64,000 bases of DNA, from NCBI GenBank assembly GCA_946482365.1, contig CAMLQY010000001.1, positions 124,001 to 188,000 of the forward strand, given 5' to 3'. Shown piece after piece: positions 7,802 through 15,074 of the stretch. The notes under the pieces were generated by a model. The model ran no database searches. It saw only the letters and a program-made list of their open reading frames with translations, and was not told where the DNA came from. The translations under genes and the position numbers were made by a program. This DNA comes from an uncultured Actinomycetes bacterium. Lineage in GTDB: Bacteria > Actinomycetota > Thermoleophilia > Solirubrobacterales > 70-9. Each line of letters starts with the position of its first letter. The stretch's first letter is position 1.

Positions 7802-8502
7802 ACCGCGTCGCCCTGCACTGCTCCCCGCACCCCGACGACGAGGCAATCGGCGCGCCGGCGACGCTGATGGCGCTGCGCGACGCGGGCTGGAGGGTGGTCA
7901 ACCTGGCCTGCGGGCTGGGGGGAGCGGACCAGCGGCGGCGACGCGAGGGCGAGCTGCAGGAGGCCTGCGCCCGGGCCGGCTTCGAGCTGCGCCTCGCGGG
8001 GAGTCGCGACGCGGGGGCGGCGATCCGGGAGGCGATCGCGGAGCTGCGGCCGTCGGTTCTCGTCTCGCCGGGGCCGCACGAGCTGCACCCGGCTCACGCC
8101 CTCCTCGCCGAAGCTGCGCGCGACGCGCTGGCCGCGCCCGGCGACGGCGCTCCTCGCTGGTGGATGTGGGCGCTCTGGGGCTCCCTTCGCCAGCCGACCC
8201 TGGCGACCGCTTTCGGGCCGTCGCGGATGAAGGAGGTCCTCGCCGTGCTCGAGGCCCACGAAGGTGAGCTGAAACGCAACGACTACCGGCGGCTGGTCGA
8301 GGGCCGTGCCGCGATGAGCGCATCGCTGGCCCCGGAGCTCCTCTTCGGCTTCGGCAGCAGGGCAGACCCCGGCACCGACTATGCGGAGCTGCTCACCGAG
8401 GCGGTGCCGAGGGGCGGGCGGTGGCTCTTGGGAAGGCCTCGCTGGCTCGACGCGAAGGCCCCGCTCGCCCCTCCCGGTGAAGCCGAGGCGCTGGTCGAGT
8501 AG
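7798..8502 (+). CDS. PIG-L family deacetylase
   Basis: 234 residues starting at a TTG that overlaps the zincin stop (TTGA). Seen: the zinc/catalytic motif PHPDDEAIG (10-18) and a second metal-ligand region HELHPAHALL (about 99-108). PIG-L/LmbE-like enzymes hydrolyse N-acetyl groups from N-acetylglucosamine derivatives; actinobacterial relatives include MshB (mycothiol) and Mca. With no cysteine ligase or glycosyltransferase nearby the exact substrate is open. The stop abuts the stop of the convergent secreted protein gene with no spacer. Confidence 0.9.
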   Translation: MNRVALHCSPHPDDEAIGAPATLMALRDAGWRVVNLACGLGGADQRRRREGELQEACARAGFELRLAGSRDAGAAIREAIAELRPSVLVSPGPHELHPAHALLAEAARDALAAPGDGAPRWWMWALWGSLRQPTLATAFGPSRMKEVLAVLEAHEGELKRNDYRRLVEGRAAMSASLAPELLFGFGSRADPGTDYAELLTEAVPRGGRWLLGRPRWLDAKAPLAPPGEAEALVE

Positions 8503-9282
8503 CTACCGGACCCTGCAGTTCCCCGGCAGGGTGCTGGTCATGACCCTGTCTTCGGGGAAGGCGAAGGTCGCCTTCGCCAGGTCGTAGACCGCCCCGGGGA
8601 AGCCGGCCGGGGCGGCGCAGCTGGCGCTGAGGAAGCTCCGCTTCCTGCCCGCGTAGCGGTACGTGCGCCCAATCGCCAGCTCGATGTCCGTGACGTATCC
8701 CAGGCCGGTGGCGAGCGTCGGGACCTTGGCCGAGAACACGGTCCCGAACTCGCCCCGGGCCCGGCGCGAGATCTCGAAGGGCAAGACGAAGGCGGCCCGG
8801 ACCGGGGCGGTCCCGTAGAGGTGCAGCACCATCCCCGGGCCCTTGCGGTCGCTGCTGTTGAAGACCAGCACCCTTCCCTTGGCGGGGATCAGCGGCGTCC
8901 CCGGGAAGTCGACGTTGACCGCAAAGCGCCCGTGCCCGACCAGGGCTCCGCGGCAGAGGTCGAGGGCAGTATCGGTGCTCGTCTGCTGGAGGATGGAGGC
9001 GGGGCAGGAGGGCAGCCCCGCGACCGAGAGTCGCCCGGCGCGGTTGACCGCCACGACGAGCTCGCGCAACTGGGGCGGGCGAGTGCCGTCCACGGTGGCG
9101 ACCGAGCCGTCCAGGTGCACCGTCACCGGGGCGAGGCGCTCGCGTGGCAGCGCGCGGGGAGCGAGCCGGCCGTCGAAGGAAACGCGCACGTTCCCCGACT
9201 GCACGATCTGGCGCTGTGCCGCGGCTCCGGCGATCGGCAGGCAGAGAGCGGCGAGGGCGACGGCAATGAGAAGGCGGCGCAT
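8503..9282 (-). CDS. Secreted protein of unknown function
   Basis: 259 residues with a clear signal peptide (MRRLLIAVALAALCLPIAGA, cleavage around AAAQ) and ATG preceded by GGAAGG. The mature part is beta-rich with charged loops (VRVSFDGRLAPRALPRERLAP, VTVHLDGSVATVDGTRPPQL) and three Cys that could form disulfides (ASCAAPAGFPG near the C-terminus). I do not recognise a named domain. Its ending immediately against the convergent deacetylase gene leaves no room for a dedicated terminator. Confidence 0.72.
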   Translation of the reverse strand: MRRLLIAVALAALCLPIAGAAAQRQIVQSGNVRVSFDGRLAPRALPRERLAPVTVHLDGSVATVDGTRPPQLRELVVAVNRAGRLSVAGLPSCPASILQQTSTDTALDLCRGALVGHGRFAVNVDFPGTPLIPAKGRVLVFNSSDRKGPGMVLHLYGTAPVRAAFVLPFEISRRARGEFGTVFSAKVPTLATGLGYVTDIELAIGRTYRYAGRKRSFLSASCAAPAGFPGAVYDLAKATFAFPEDRVMTSTLPGNCRVR

Positions 9283-9334
9283 TTCCCTTCCAAGTCTAGG
9301 TAGGTGGTGTGTTCCCCCGGTTAACCCTGGGGTC

Positions 9335-9340
9335 TAGATT
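9335..9340 (+). promoter_or_regulatory. -10 box (TAGATT) placing the SnoaL-like transcript start at its start codon
   Basis: TAGATT begins 13 nt before the GTG at 9348, so the expected transcription start coincides with the start codon. The purine run GAGGGG directly touching the GTG is too close to act as a Shine-Dalgarno. Confidence 0.4.
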
Positions 9341-9347
9341 TCGAGGG

Positions 9348-9740
9348 GTGGCGAGGGCGGCTCACGCGAGCATCGAGGGATGGGTCGAGGCCTACGAGCG
9401 CGCCTGGCGTACGGCGGGGACCGGGTCGCTGTGTGAGCTGTTCGCCGAGGACGCCACCTACCGGATGTCGCCCTACGAGGACCCCGCCACGGGAATCGCC
9501 GCGATCGCCGAGCTCTGGGAGCGCGAGCGCGAGGGCCCGGACGAGCCGTTCGAGATGCGTCACGCCGTCGTCGCCGCCGAGGGCGACACCGCGGTGATCC
9601 GGGTGGAGGTCCAGTACGGCGGTCCCGAGCGCCTCCAGTACCGAGACCTCTGGATCGTCCGCTTTGCTCCCGACGGCCGCTGCCGCGAGTTCGAGGAGTG
9701 GCCGTTCTGGCCCGGCCAGCAGATCGTCGCTGGCATGTGA
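9348..9740 (+). CDS. SnoaL/NTF2-like small protein
   Basis: 130 residues in the SnoaL-like NTF2 fold: the first helix IEGWVEAYERAWRTAGTGSLCELFAEDATYRMSP followed by strands YRDLWIVRFAPDGRC and the end EEWPFWPGQQIV. Family members are either small polyketide cyclases/isomerases or binding proteins; the conserved D/E in LFAEDATY fits but gives no substrate. A longer GTG start at 9309 exists; 9348 is preferred because a TAGATT box 13 nt upstream would give a leaderless mRNA and homologues begin near here. Confidence 0.75.
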   Translation: MARAAHASIEGWVEAYERAWRTAGTGSLCELFAEDATYRMSPYEDPATGIAAIAELWEREREGPDEPFEMRHAVVAAEGDTAVIRVEVQYGGPERLQYRDLWIVRFAPDGRCREFEEWPFWPGQQIVAGM

Positions 9741-9759
9741 TTCCAGGTGGGCTGGGGGT

Positions 9760-9839
9760 GGAGATGGCGGGTACCCCTCCCCAAAACGCGCGGCAGGAGC
9801 CGCGCTTGAGTGTTTTGGGGAGGGGTACCCGCCATCTCC
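9760..9839. repeat. Palindromic element, family A, copy 1
   Basis: An 80-nt near-perfect palindrome. Outer arms GGAGATGGCGGGTACC/GGTACCCGCCATCTCC flank the family-A core, which begins CCCCAAAACGC, continues CGGCAGGAGCC and ends GAGTGTTTTGGGG. The same core occurs at 27875-27950 and 45518-45595 with unrelated outer arms. Here it lies between convergent genes, where it could also stop transcription. Confidence 0.85.
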
Positions 9840-9852
9840 TCTCAAAGCACCC

Positions 9853-9898
9853 AAGCTTCAAGGCCCCAGCCCTGAAGCGCTGTCCCGGCTTGAAGCTT
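9853..9898. repeat. Inverted repeat next to family-A copy 1
   Basis: Ten-base arms AAGCTTCAAG and CTTGAAGCTT with a 26-nt spacer, just downstream of the family-A element; the rest of the 9741-9944 gap holds no ORF I would support. Confidence 0.5.
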
Positions 9899-9944
9899 TC
9901 CCAAGCTTGGGGACCCTGGACCGGGCTTCGCAATTTCCCGGTGC

Positions 9945-10805
9945 CTAGCGATCCGGGGGGCGGTCGATGTGGGCCACGCGTTCGGCCCGGTGGCGCGCTT
10001 CGGCCACCGCCTCGCGGGTTGCGGCGACCGCCTCCTGCTGGGCCGCGGCGACGCCCTCGCTGGGCTTGCCGCCGACGATGTCCCGGAAGGCGTCCTTGAA
10101 GCGCTCGGTGCGCCGGTCGGGCGGGAAGCGCCCTTCGGCCCGCTCCTGCTTGGCGGGATCGCGCTCGCCGTAGCGCCGGCGGGCCCATGGCGAGGTCGGC
10201 TTGCCGAGCCGCGAGGCTCCGTAGATCGCGAGCGGGAGGAAGAAGAACCCGACCCAGCCGTGCATCAGCCGCTGCTTGGCGAAGCAGACCGCCACCATGG
10301 CGAAGACGAGCAGGGCGCCGGCGACGCTGGCGACGATCTCCGTCGCCGAGCCGGTATCGAAGTCGAACGGCGTGAAGCCGAGCAGGAGCAGGACCATGCC
10401 GGCGGCGGCGATCACGGTCGCGTCGATCGAGCTGCGCCCCTCCTCCGCCCAGTAGACGTCGTCGAGGTAGACCCAGAGCGCGAACTCGTCGATCGTCAGG
10501 CCGGCGCCGATGCCGAAGGCGAAGGCGCAGATCTCGAACCAGGGGCTGGCGCCGAGGGTGCTGAAGCCGAGCGTGCCGGCGACCATCATCGTCACGATCC
10601 CGAAGACGAGGTGGTGCAGGTGGACGCCGCTCTCGCTGACCACGCTGCCCGGCCACCAGGGGACCCTGGGGCTGCGCATCAGCCGCGTGCTCATGCGGAT
10701 GAAGGCGAAGGAGAGGATGAAGCCGGCGAGGACCAGGAAGAGGCCCTGCTCGTCGTGCTCGACGAGGTCGTTCCAGAAGTCGGTGAAGATCGACGCGGCG
10801 GTCAC
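9945..10805 (-). CDS. Integral membrane protein (HLHHL motif)
   Basis: 286 residues from a GTG that overlaps the stop of the upstream gene (GTGA). Seen: about five hydrophobic segments, a conserved-looking SGVHLHHLVFGIVTMM motif around residue 52 whose clustered His could bind metal, acidic LTIDEFALWVYLDDVYW between membrane segments, and a cytosolic C-terminal tail rich in Ala/Glu/Arg predicted to be helical (EGVAAAQQEAVAATREAVAEAR). Proteins with this HLHHLVFG signature are common in actinobacteria but have no assigned activity. Co-transcribed with the membrane protein gene upstream. Confidence 0.75.
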   Translation of the reverse strand: MTAASIFTDFWNDLVEHDEQGLFLVLAGFILSFAFIRMSTRLMRSPRVPWWPGSVVSESGVHLHHLVFGIVTMMVAGTLGFSTLGASPWFEICAFAFGIGAGLTIDEFALWVYLDDVYWAEEGRSSIDATVIAAAGMVLLLLGFTPFDFDTGSATEIVASVAGALLVFAMVAVCFAKQRLMHGWVGFFFLPLAIYGASRLGKPTSPWARRRYGERDPAKQERAEGRFPPDRRTERFKDAFRDIVGGKPSEGVAAAQQEAVAATREAVAEARHRAERVAHIDRPPDR

Positions 10806-11554
10806 TGTCTCGGTCTCGGCTTCGAGTGTAGTTCGACTACCGCACCCTCCTTTGCGTGGATCCGGTCGACGGTGAGCAGCACCGCGGCGACGGCGAAGAA
10901 CGGGGTGAAGGCCAGATTGGACAGCACGTCGGCCAGCCACTTGGAGAGCAGGGTCTCGCCGAGCAGGTCGTGGGCGAGCTCGGTGGCGAGGTTGGTGAGG
11001 GCGTCGCCGACGAGCTCGATCGGGATCATCACCGCCGCGACCAGGAGGAACTTGCCGCGCACGAGCTCCACGCTGCGGGCGAGGGCGGCGCGCACGCCGT
11101 GGTGCTCGATCTCAACCACCGGGGCCGCGAGGGCGAGCCAGACGAAGACGAGCATGCCCGGCACGAAGAAGAGAACCAGCCCGACCGCGACCGCGACGCC
11201 GTAGATCAGGTCGATCGCGATCAGCGGGCCGTAGTTCACCATGCGCGCCGTTTCGCGCAGCGTCGGCGGCTTGCCGTCGTGGGGGTGGGTCAGCGAGATC
11301 GCCACCGCGCCGGTGTAGAAGACCTCGCCGAGCAGCCCGGTGATGGCCAGGGCGATCACGGCCAGCGCGGCGGCGAAGACCTCGACCAGGCTGTCGACGT
11401 CGAAGGAGCCGATCTCGGCCTGCACGGCGACCGCGTGCACGAGCCCGAGCGGGATGAAGACGATCAGCGCCAGCAGCAACAGGGACGGCGCCCACCTGAG
11501 ATAGGTGCGGCCGATCCGCAGGTAGACGGATGCCAGCTCCGCGCGGCGGCTCAC
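10802..11554 (-). CDS. Multi-pass membrane protein
   Basis: 250 residues, GTG start. Seen: about six hydrophobic stretches (PSLLLLALIVFIPLGLVHAV, AAALAVIALAITGLLG, VAVAVGLVLFFVPGMLVFVW and others) in the arrangement of the glycerophosphodiester-phosphodiesterase membrane-domain/YciC-like families; VLFFVPGMLVFVW is typical of them. No catalytic residues. The start lies 1 nt after the zinc-ribbon gene stop, so 12288-9945 probably forms one four-gene operon. Confidence 0.75.
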   Translation of the reverse strand: MSRRAELASVYLRIGRTYLRWAPSLLLLALIVFIPLGLVHAVAVQAEIGSFDVDSLVEVFAAALAVIALAITGLLGEVFYTGAVAISLTHPHDGKPPTLRETARMVNYGPLIAIDLIYGVAVAVGLVLFFVPGMLVFVWLALAAPVVEIEHHGVRAALARSVELVRGKFLLVAAVMIPIELVGDALTNLATELAHDLLGETLLSKWLADVLSNLAFTPFFAVAAVLLTVDRIHAKEGAVVELHSKPRPRQ

Positions 11555-11555
11555 G

Positions 11556-11888
11556 TCAGCGGCGCCGGCGCCGGCCGGAGGGATGGCGACCGCGCTGCTC
11601 CAGCTTCGACTGCGCCGACTCGCCGGCCGGCACGCGGCGCGCCTCGCGCAGTTCGGGGATCAGGATCTCTTCGGCGCAGCGGCGGTGCCAGTGGTGGTGT
11701 TCGGTGCCGCCGAGGCGGAAGACGTACTGGACGACGACGTGCTCGCTGCCGATCTCGATCTCGCCGTGGCAGGAGGGGCAGCGGTAGAGCTTGCGCGAGA
11801 TGCCGCGGATCACCCAGGCCTCGTCGCCCTCTTCGGTCAGCCCCCGCAGGCTCCAGCGCTTGTCTGGCAGCCCGGCGAGGTCCGCCAA
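11556..11888 (-). CDS. Small zinc-ribbon-like protein
   Basis: 110 residues starting at TTG after a good GGAGG site. Seen: CPSCHGEIEIGSEHVVV and HHHWHRRCAEEIL, giving CxxC...HxxHxxC-type metal ligands at about residues 37-75, and an Arg-rich tail (RGRHPSGRRRRR) suggestive of nucleic-acid binding. In databases such proteins are often loosely named ATP/GTP-binding, but there is no P-loop here. Function unknown. Confidence 0.7.
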   Translation of the reverse strand: MADLAGLPDKRWSLRGLTEEGDEAWVIRGISRKLYRCPSCHGEIEIGSEHVVVQYVFRLGGTEHHHWHRRCAEEILIPELREARRVPAGESAQSKLEQRGRHPSGRRRRR

Positions 11889-11892
11889 CGTG

Positions 11893-12288
11893 TTACCTCC
11901 GAGACAGCCAGGCGAAGCCGGCGGCCATCGCCAGGTTCGAGACCCCGGCGAGGCGCAGGCCCAGCTTCGCCCCCGGGCGGCTGACGGCCGACGATTCCGC
12001 CCAGAGCGCGTCGGTGGCGATCTCGGTGCCGCGCAGCCACGCCAGCGCCCACCAGTCGCGCTGCTCGCCGCGCCGGTCGGCCAGTGCGTGGGCCGCCGCG
12101 AAGGTGAGCCAGATCGGCCCGCAGCGACGGAAGAGGTGTTCGGCGTCCGGCGAGGGGTGCTCGTGCCCGAGCACCTTCAGGGTCGTCGCCGGGGCGAGGA
12201 TCGCCGCGCTGCCGAGGACCAGGTCGAAGGCGATCATGTTGCGGTTGGTGAGGCGCAGCGCCTGCTCGAGCGTCATCGCGGCTTCCAT
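11893..12288 (-). CDS. Small membrane-associated protein of unknown function
   Basis: 131 residues (or 127 from the internal ATG at 12276). Seen: three to four moderately hydrophobic helices (MIAFDLVLGSAAILAPATTL, CGPIWLTFAAAHALA, LAGVSNLAMAAGFAWLSRR) as in small DoxX-like or SdpI-like membrane proteins; no recognisable family signature. Transcribed divergently from the RpiR regulator with a 63-bp spacer. Confidence 0.68.
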   Translation of the reverse strand: MEAAMTLEQALRLTNRNMIAFDLVLGSAAILAPATTLKVLGHEHPSPDAEHLFRRCGPIWLTFAAAHALADRRGEQRDWWALAWLRGTEIATDALWAESSAVSRPGAKLGLRLAGVSNLAMAAGFAWLSRR

Positions 12289-12351
12289 CCAACCAGATCC
12301 TTGCGGCGGCCGCCGGAAGGGAAAGCGCGGGGTTCGGCGAATCTGAGGCCC

Positions 12352-13209
12352 GTGACCAAGACCGCAACCAAATCAGCGCCCCAGCTCAAGAGCCTCTCCG
12401 ATTACATCCAGGAGCGCTTCGACGAGTTCTCCCGCTCCCAGAAAGACGTCGCCCGCTACATCGTCGACCACCTCGACGAGGCGGCCTTCCTCACCGCAGA
12501 GGAGCTGGCTCGGAGGGCGAGCACCTCTTCGTCCACCGTCGTGCGCTTCTCCCAGGCCCTCGGGTTCGAGGGGTATCCGGAGCTTCAGCAGGCGGCGATC
12601 GAGGAGTACCGGACGGCCGGGGCGGCGACGAATGGGGCGTCCAGCGCCGGCTCGCTCTTCTCCTTCGACCACTCCGAGCTGGAGGGCTCGCTGGGCGCCG
12701 ACTACGCGAACCTCGAGGAAACCGCGCGCAAGCTGACCCGCGAGCAGGTAGACGGCGCCGTCGCGGCGCTCGCCGAGGCTCAGCGCGTGGTGATCGTCGG
12801 CGTCGACCAGATGGCCTTTTTCGCCAGCTACCTCCGGCACACGCTCAGCCTGCTCGACATCAGGGCCGAAATCGTCGCCAGCACCGGCGGCGAGTCCCTG
12901 CAGCGGCTGGGGCGAATAGACGACGAGACGCTCGTCATCATCCTCTCCTCCGGCCGCGCCCACCCTCTCCTGCTGCGTGCGATGAAGCTGTCGCTGCACC
13001 GCAACGCGCGCACCCTGGCGATCTCCGACGCGTCGATGTCCGAGGTGGGGGAGGACGCCGAGCTGACGCTCTACTACTCCTCCAACAGCCCCTCCTTCGC
13101 CCGCTCCAACACCGCCCTGATGGCTCTCGTCCAGGCTCTGGCTCACGGCTTGTATGCCAGGGACGAAGACACGCACAAAGACCGCATCAGGGCCTACAAG
13201 CTGAAGTAA
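12352..13209 (+). CDS. RpiR-family transcriptional regulator (HTH + SIS)
   Basis: 285 residues from GTG at 12352; the frame is open far upstream but that part is antisense to the membrane gene. Seen: N-terminal RpiR helix-turn-helix (about 8-80, DYIQERFDEFSRSQKDVARY and LARRASTSSSTVVRFSQALG) and a SIS sugar-phosphate-binding domain (about 110-265, VVIVGVDQMAFFASYLRHTL, VIILSSGRAHPLLL). RpiR proteins sense phosphosugars and regulate sugar catabolism. Next to it lies pdxS, whose enzyme uses ribose 5-phosphate, but there is a 290-bp repeat-filled gap between them, so a regulatory link is only a guess. Confidence 0.9.
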   Translation: MTKTATKSAPQLKSLSDYIQERFDEFSRSQKDVARYIVDHLDEAAFLTAEELARRASTSSSTVVRFSQALGFEGYPELQQAAIEEYRTAGAATNGASSAGSLFSFDHSELEGSLGADYANLEETARKLTREQVDGAVAALAEAQRVVIVGVDQMAFFASYLRHTLSLLDIRAEIVASTGGESLQRLGRIDDETLVIILSSGRAHPLLLRAMKLSLHRNARTLAISDASMSEVGEDAELTLYYSSNSPSFARSNTALMALVQALAHGLYARDEDTHKDRIRAYKLK

Positions 13210-13254
13210 GCCACAAGCTCCAAGCAACGAGGGCGTCCCGCGTCCGCTGCTGGC

Positions 13255-13346
13255 GCGGCGGGTCCTGTCGCGGATTTGGTGCCACCAGCCCTGCGGTAGC
13301 TAAAGCTTCCTCGGGCTGGTCCCCCAAATCCACGCCACCCCCCGCG
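13255..13346. repeat. Palindromic element, family B, copy 1
   Basis: Begins GCGGCGGGTCCTGTCGC and ends GCCACCCCCCGCG. Between these conserved ends are copy-specific arms (GGATTTGG/CCAAATCC, ACCAGCCC/GGGCTGGT) around a loop containing CGGTAGCTAAAGCTTCCTC, which is shared with the copy at 54929-55020. With copy 2 it fills the 290-nt gap between the regulator and pdxS. Confidence 0.85.
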
Positions 13347-13371
13347 AGGAACGGGGACCGGAGACGTATCT

Positions 13372-13463
13372 CCCGCGGGTGGCGCTGTAGGGGGGACCGC
13401 CCCTGAGGACGCTTTAGCGACCGGAAGGGGCGGTGGGTCCCCTGCAGCGACAGGACCCGCGGG
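13372..13463. repeat. Palindromic element, family B, copy 2 (inverted)
   Basis: Inverted relative to copy 1: begins CCCGCGGGTGGCGC and ends GCGACAGGACCCGCGGG. Arms pair GGGGGGACCGCCCC with GGGGCGGTGGGTCCCC, and the loop carries GACGCTTTAGCGACCGG, the reverse of the copy-1 loop motif. Confidence 0.85.
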
Positions 13464-13486
13464 CCAAGGCCGCCGCGCCAGAGACG

Positions 13487-13492
13487 TAATAT
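13487..13492 (+). promoter_or_regulatory. -10 box of pdxS (leaderless arrangement)
   Basis: TAATAT starts 13 nt before the pdxS ATG, with 7 nt in between and no Shine-Dalgarno, so transcription would start at or next to the A of the start codon. Confidence 0.5.
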
Positions 13493-13499
13493 CCGGGTC

Positions 13500-14390
13500 A
13501 TGGCTGCTGAAAGAGCTACGTTTCGCTTGAAGACAGGTCTCGCCGAGATGTTGAAGGGCGGGGTGATCATGGACGTGGTCACGCCTGAGCAGGCACGTAT
13601 CGCTGAGGATGCTGGGGCTTGCGCCGTCATGGCCCTGGAGCGGGTGCCGGCGGACATTCGCCGGGACGGCGGGGTGGCACGGATGTCGGACCCGGCGATG
13701 ATCAAGGGGATCCAGGAGGCGGTGACGATCCCGGTCATGGCCAAGGCGCGGATCGGCCACTTCGCGGAGGCCCAGGTGCTGCAGGCGCTCGAGGTCGACT
13801 ACATCGACGAGTCCGAGGTGCTGACTCCCGCCGACGAGCGCAACCACATCGACAAGCTCGCCTTCGAGGTCCCCTTCGTCTGCGGCGCGACCAACCTGGG
13901 CGAGGCCCTGCGGCGGATCGGCGAGGGGGCGGCGATGATCCGCTCCAAGGGCGAGGCGGGCACCGGCAACGTGGTCGAGGCCGTGCGCCACATGCGCGAG
14001 ATCGTCGCCGGGATCAAGCGGCTCGCCCAGCTCGGCCCGGAGGAGCTTGCCGGGGCCGCCAAGGAGCACCAGGCGCCGCTCGAAGTCGTCCATGAGGTCG
14101 CTGCGAACGGCAGCCTCCCGGTGCCCCTCTTCTGCGCCGGTGGCATCGCCACGCCTGCCGACGCCGCACTGATGATGCAGCTCGGCGCCGAAGGCAACTT
14201 CGTCGGCTCGGGGATCTTCAAGAGCGACGACCCCGAGCGACGCGCCAAGGCGATCGTCGAGGCGACCACGCACTTCGACGACCCCGAGCGGGTCGCGGCG
14301 GCCTCGGTCGGGCTCGGCGGCGCGATGCCCGGGCTCGAGATCGCCGAGCTGGCCGCGGCGGACGCCTTGCTGCAAGACCGCGGTGCCTGA
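13500..14390 (+). CDS. pdxS: Pyridoxal 5'-phosphate synthase, PdxS subunit
   Basis: 296 residues, full length. PdxS condenses ribose 5-phosphate, glyceraldehyde 3-phosphate and ammonia (from PdxT) to PLP in a 12+12 complex. Seen: start [21 protein letters not shown], Lys82 in VMAKARIGH and Lys150 in [11 protein letters not shown], the two catalytic lysines, plus the phosphate-binding [19 protein letters not shown] and GSGIFKS. A TAATAT box 7 nt before the ATG and no ribosome site suggest a leaderless mRNA. pdxT follows after a family-B palindrome. Confidence 0.98.
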   Translation: MAAERATFRLKTGLAEMLKGGVIMDVVTPEQARIAEDAGACAVMALERVPADIRRDGGVARMSDPAMIKGIQEAVTIPVMAKARIGHFAEAQVLQALEVDYIDESEVLTPADERNHIDKLAFEVPFVCGATNLGEALRRIGEGAAMIRSKGEAGTGNVVEAVRHMREIVAGIKRLAQLGPEELAGAAKEHQAPLEVVHEVAANGSLPVPLFCAGGIATPADAALMMQLGAEGNFVGSGIFKSDDPERRAKAIVEATTHFDDPERVAAASVGLGGAMPGLEIAELAAADALLQDRGA

Positions 14391-14400
14391 GCGCTTCTGG

Positions 14401-14481
14401 CCCGCGGGTCCTGTCATGGGGCAGGGGGGCCTGCGGGCGAGGTGTACGTCCTCGACCCCCCTGCCCCATGCCACCCGCGGG
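14401..14481. repeat. Palindromic element, family B, copy 3 (pdxS-pdxT spacer)
   Basis: Begins CCCGCGGGTCCTGTC and ends GCCACCCGCGGG, with arms CATGGGGCAGGGGGG/CCCCCCTGCCCCATG and a loop containing CCTGCGGGCGAGG. It occupies almost all of the spacer between pdxS and pdxT and might modulate the ratio of the two subunits. Confidence 0.82.
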
Positions 14482-14498
14482 AGAGGCGGAGTCGCGCG

Positions 14499-15074
14499 AT
14501 GCAGGTAGGGGTCCTTGCGATTCAAGGTGGGTTCGAAGCGCATGTGGTGATGTTCCGGCGCCTGGGGATCGAGGCGTCTGAAGTCAAGGTGCCGGCCGAT
14601 CTGGAGGGCCTGGACGGGCTGGTGATCCCGGGCGGCGAGAGCACGACCATCTCGAAGGGGATCGCGTCGGCCGGGCTGGCCGAGCCGATCCGGGCGCACC
14701 GGGAGGCCGGGAGGACGGTGTTCGGCACCTGCGCCGGGATGATCGTCTGCGACGACGAGCACCTGGGGCTGATCGACGCGACGGCTGCGCGAAACGCCTT
14801 CGGGCGCCAGCTGCAGAGCTTCGAGGCGGACCTCGAGCTCGCCGGGATCGGCGACGAGCCCCTGCGCGCGGTCTTCATCCGCGCCCCCTGGGTCGAGCGC
14901 TGCGGTGCCGGCGTCGAGGTGTTGGCCACCTACGAGGGGCGCCCGGTGGCGATCCGCGAAGGCGCCGTTCTGGCCTGCGCCTTCCACCCTGAGCTGACCG
15001 ACGATCCGCGCCTTCATGCATTGTTCATGGCGATGACGACGAGCGTTCGCGAACGAGAGGAGACAGCGCGGTGA
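14499..15074 (+). CDS. pdxT: Pyridoxal 5'-phosphate synthase glutaminase, PdxT subunit
   Basis: 191 residues. PdxT hydrolyses glutamine and channels ammonia to PdxS. Seen: VGVLAIQGGFEAH at the start, GGEST oxyanion region (45-49), nucleophile Cys78 in FGTCAGM and the His163-x-Glu165 pair in FHPEL. The start at 14499 (GAGAGGCGG upstream) matches the family; the frame is open upstream through the palindrome. The stop overlaps the GTG start of the aminopeptidase (GTGA). Confidence 0.97.
   Translation: MQVGVLAIQGGFEAHVVMFRRLGIEASEVKVPADLEGLDGLVIPGGESTTISKGIASAGLAEPIRAHREAGRTVFGTCAGMIVCDDEHLGLIDATAARNAFGRQLQSFEADLELAGIGDEPLRAVFIRAPWVERCGAGVEVLATYEGRPVAIREGAVLACAFHPELTDDPRLHALFMAMTTSVREREETAR

Noticed and set aside
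9760..9839. Family-A palindrome as a plain intrinsic terminator
   Set aside because: No U-tract, and another copy lies inside the recJ coding sequence, so termination cannot be its general role.
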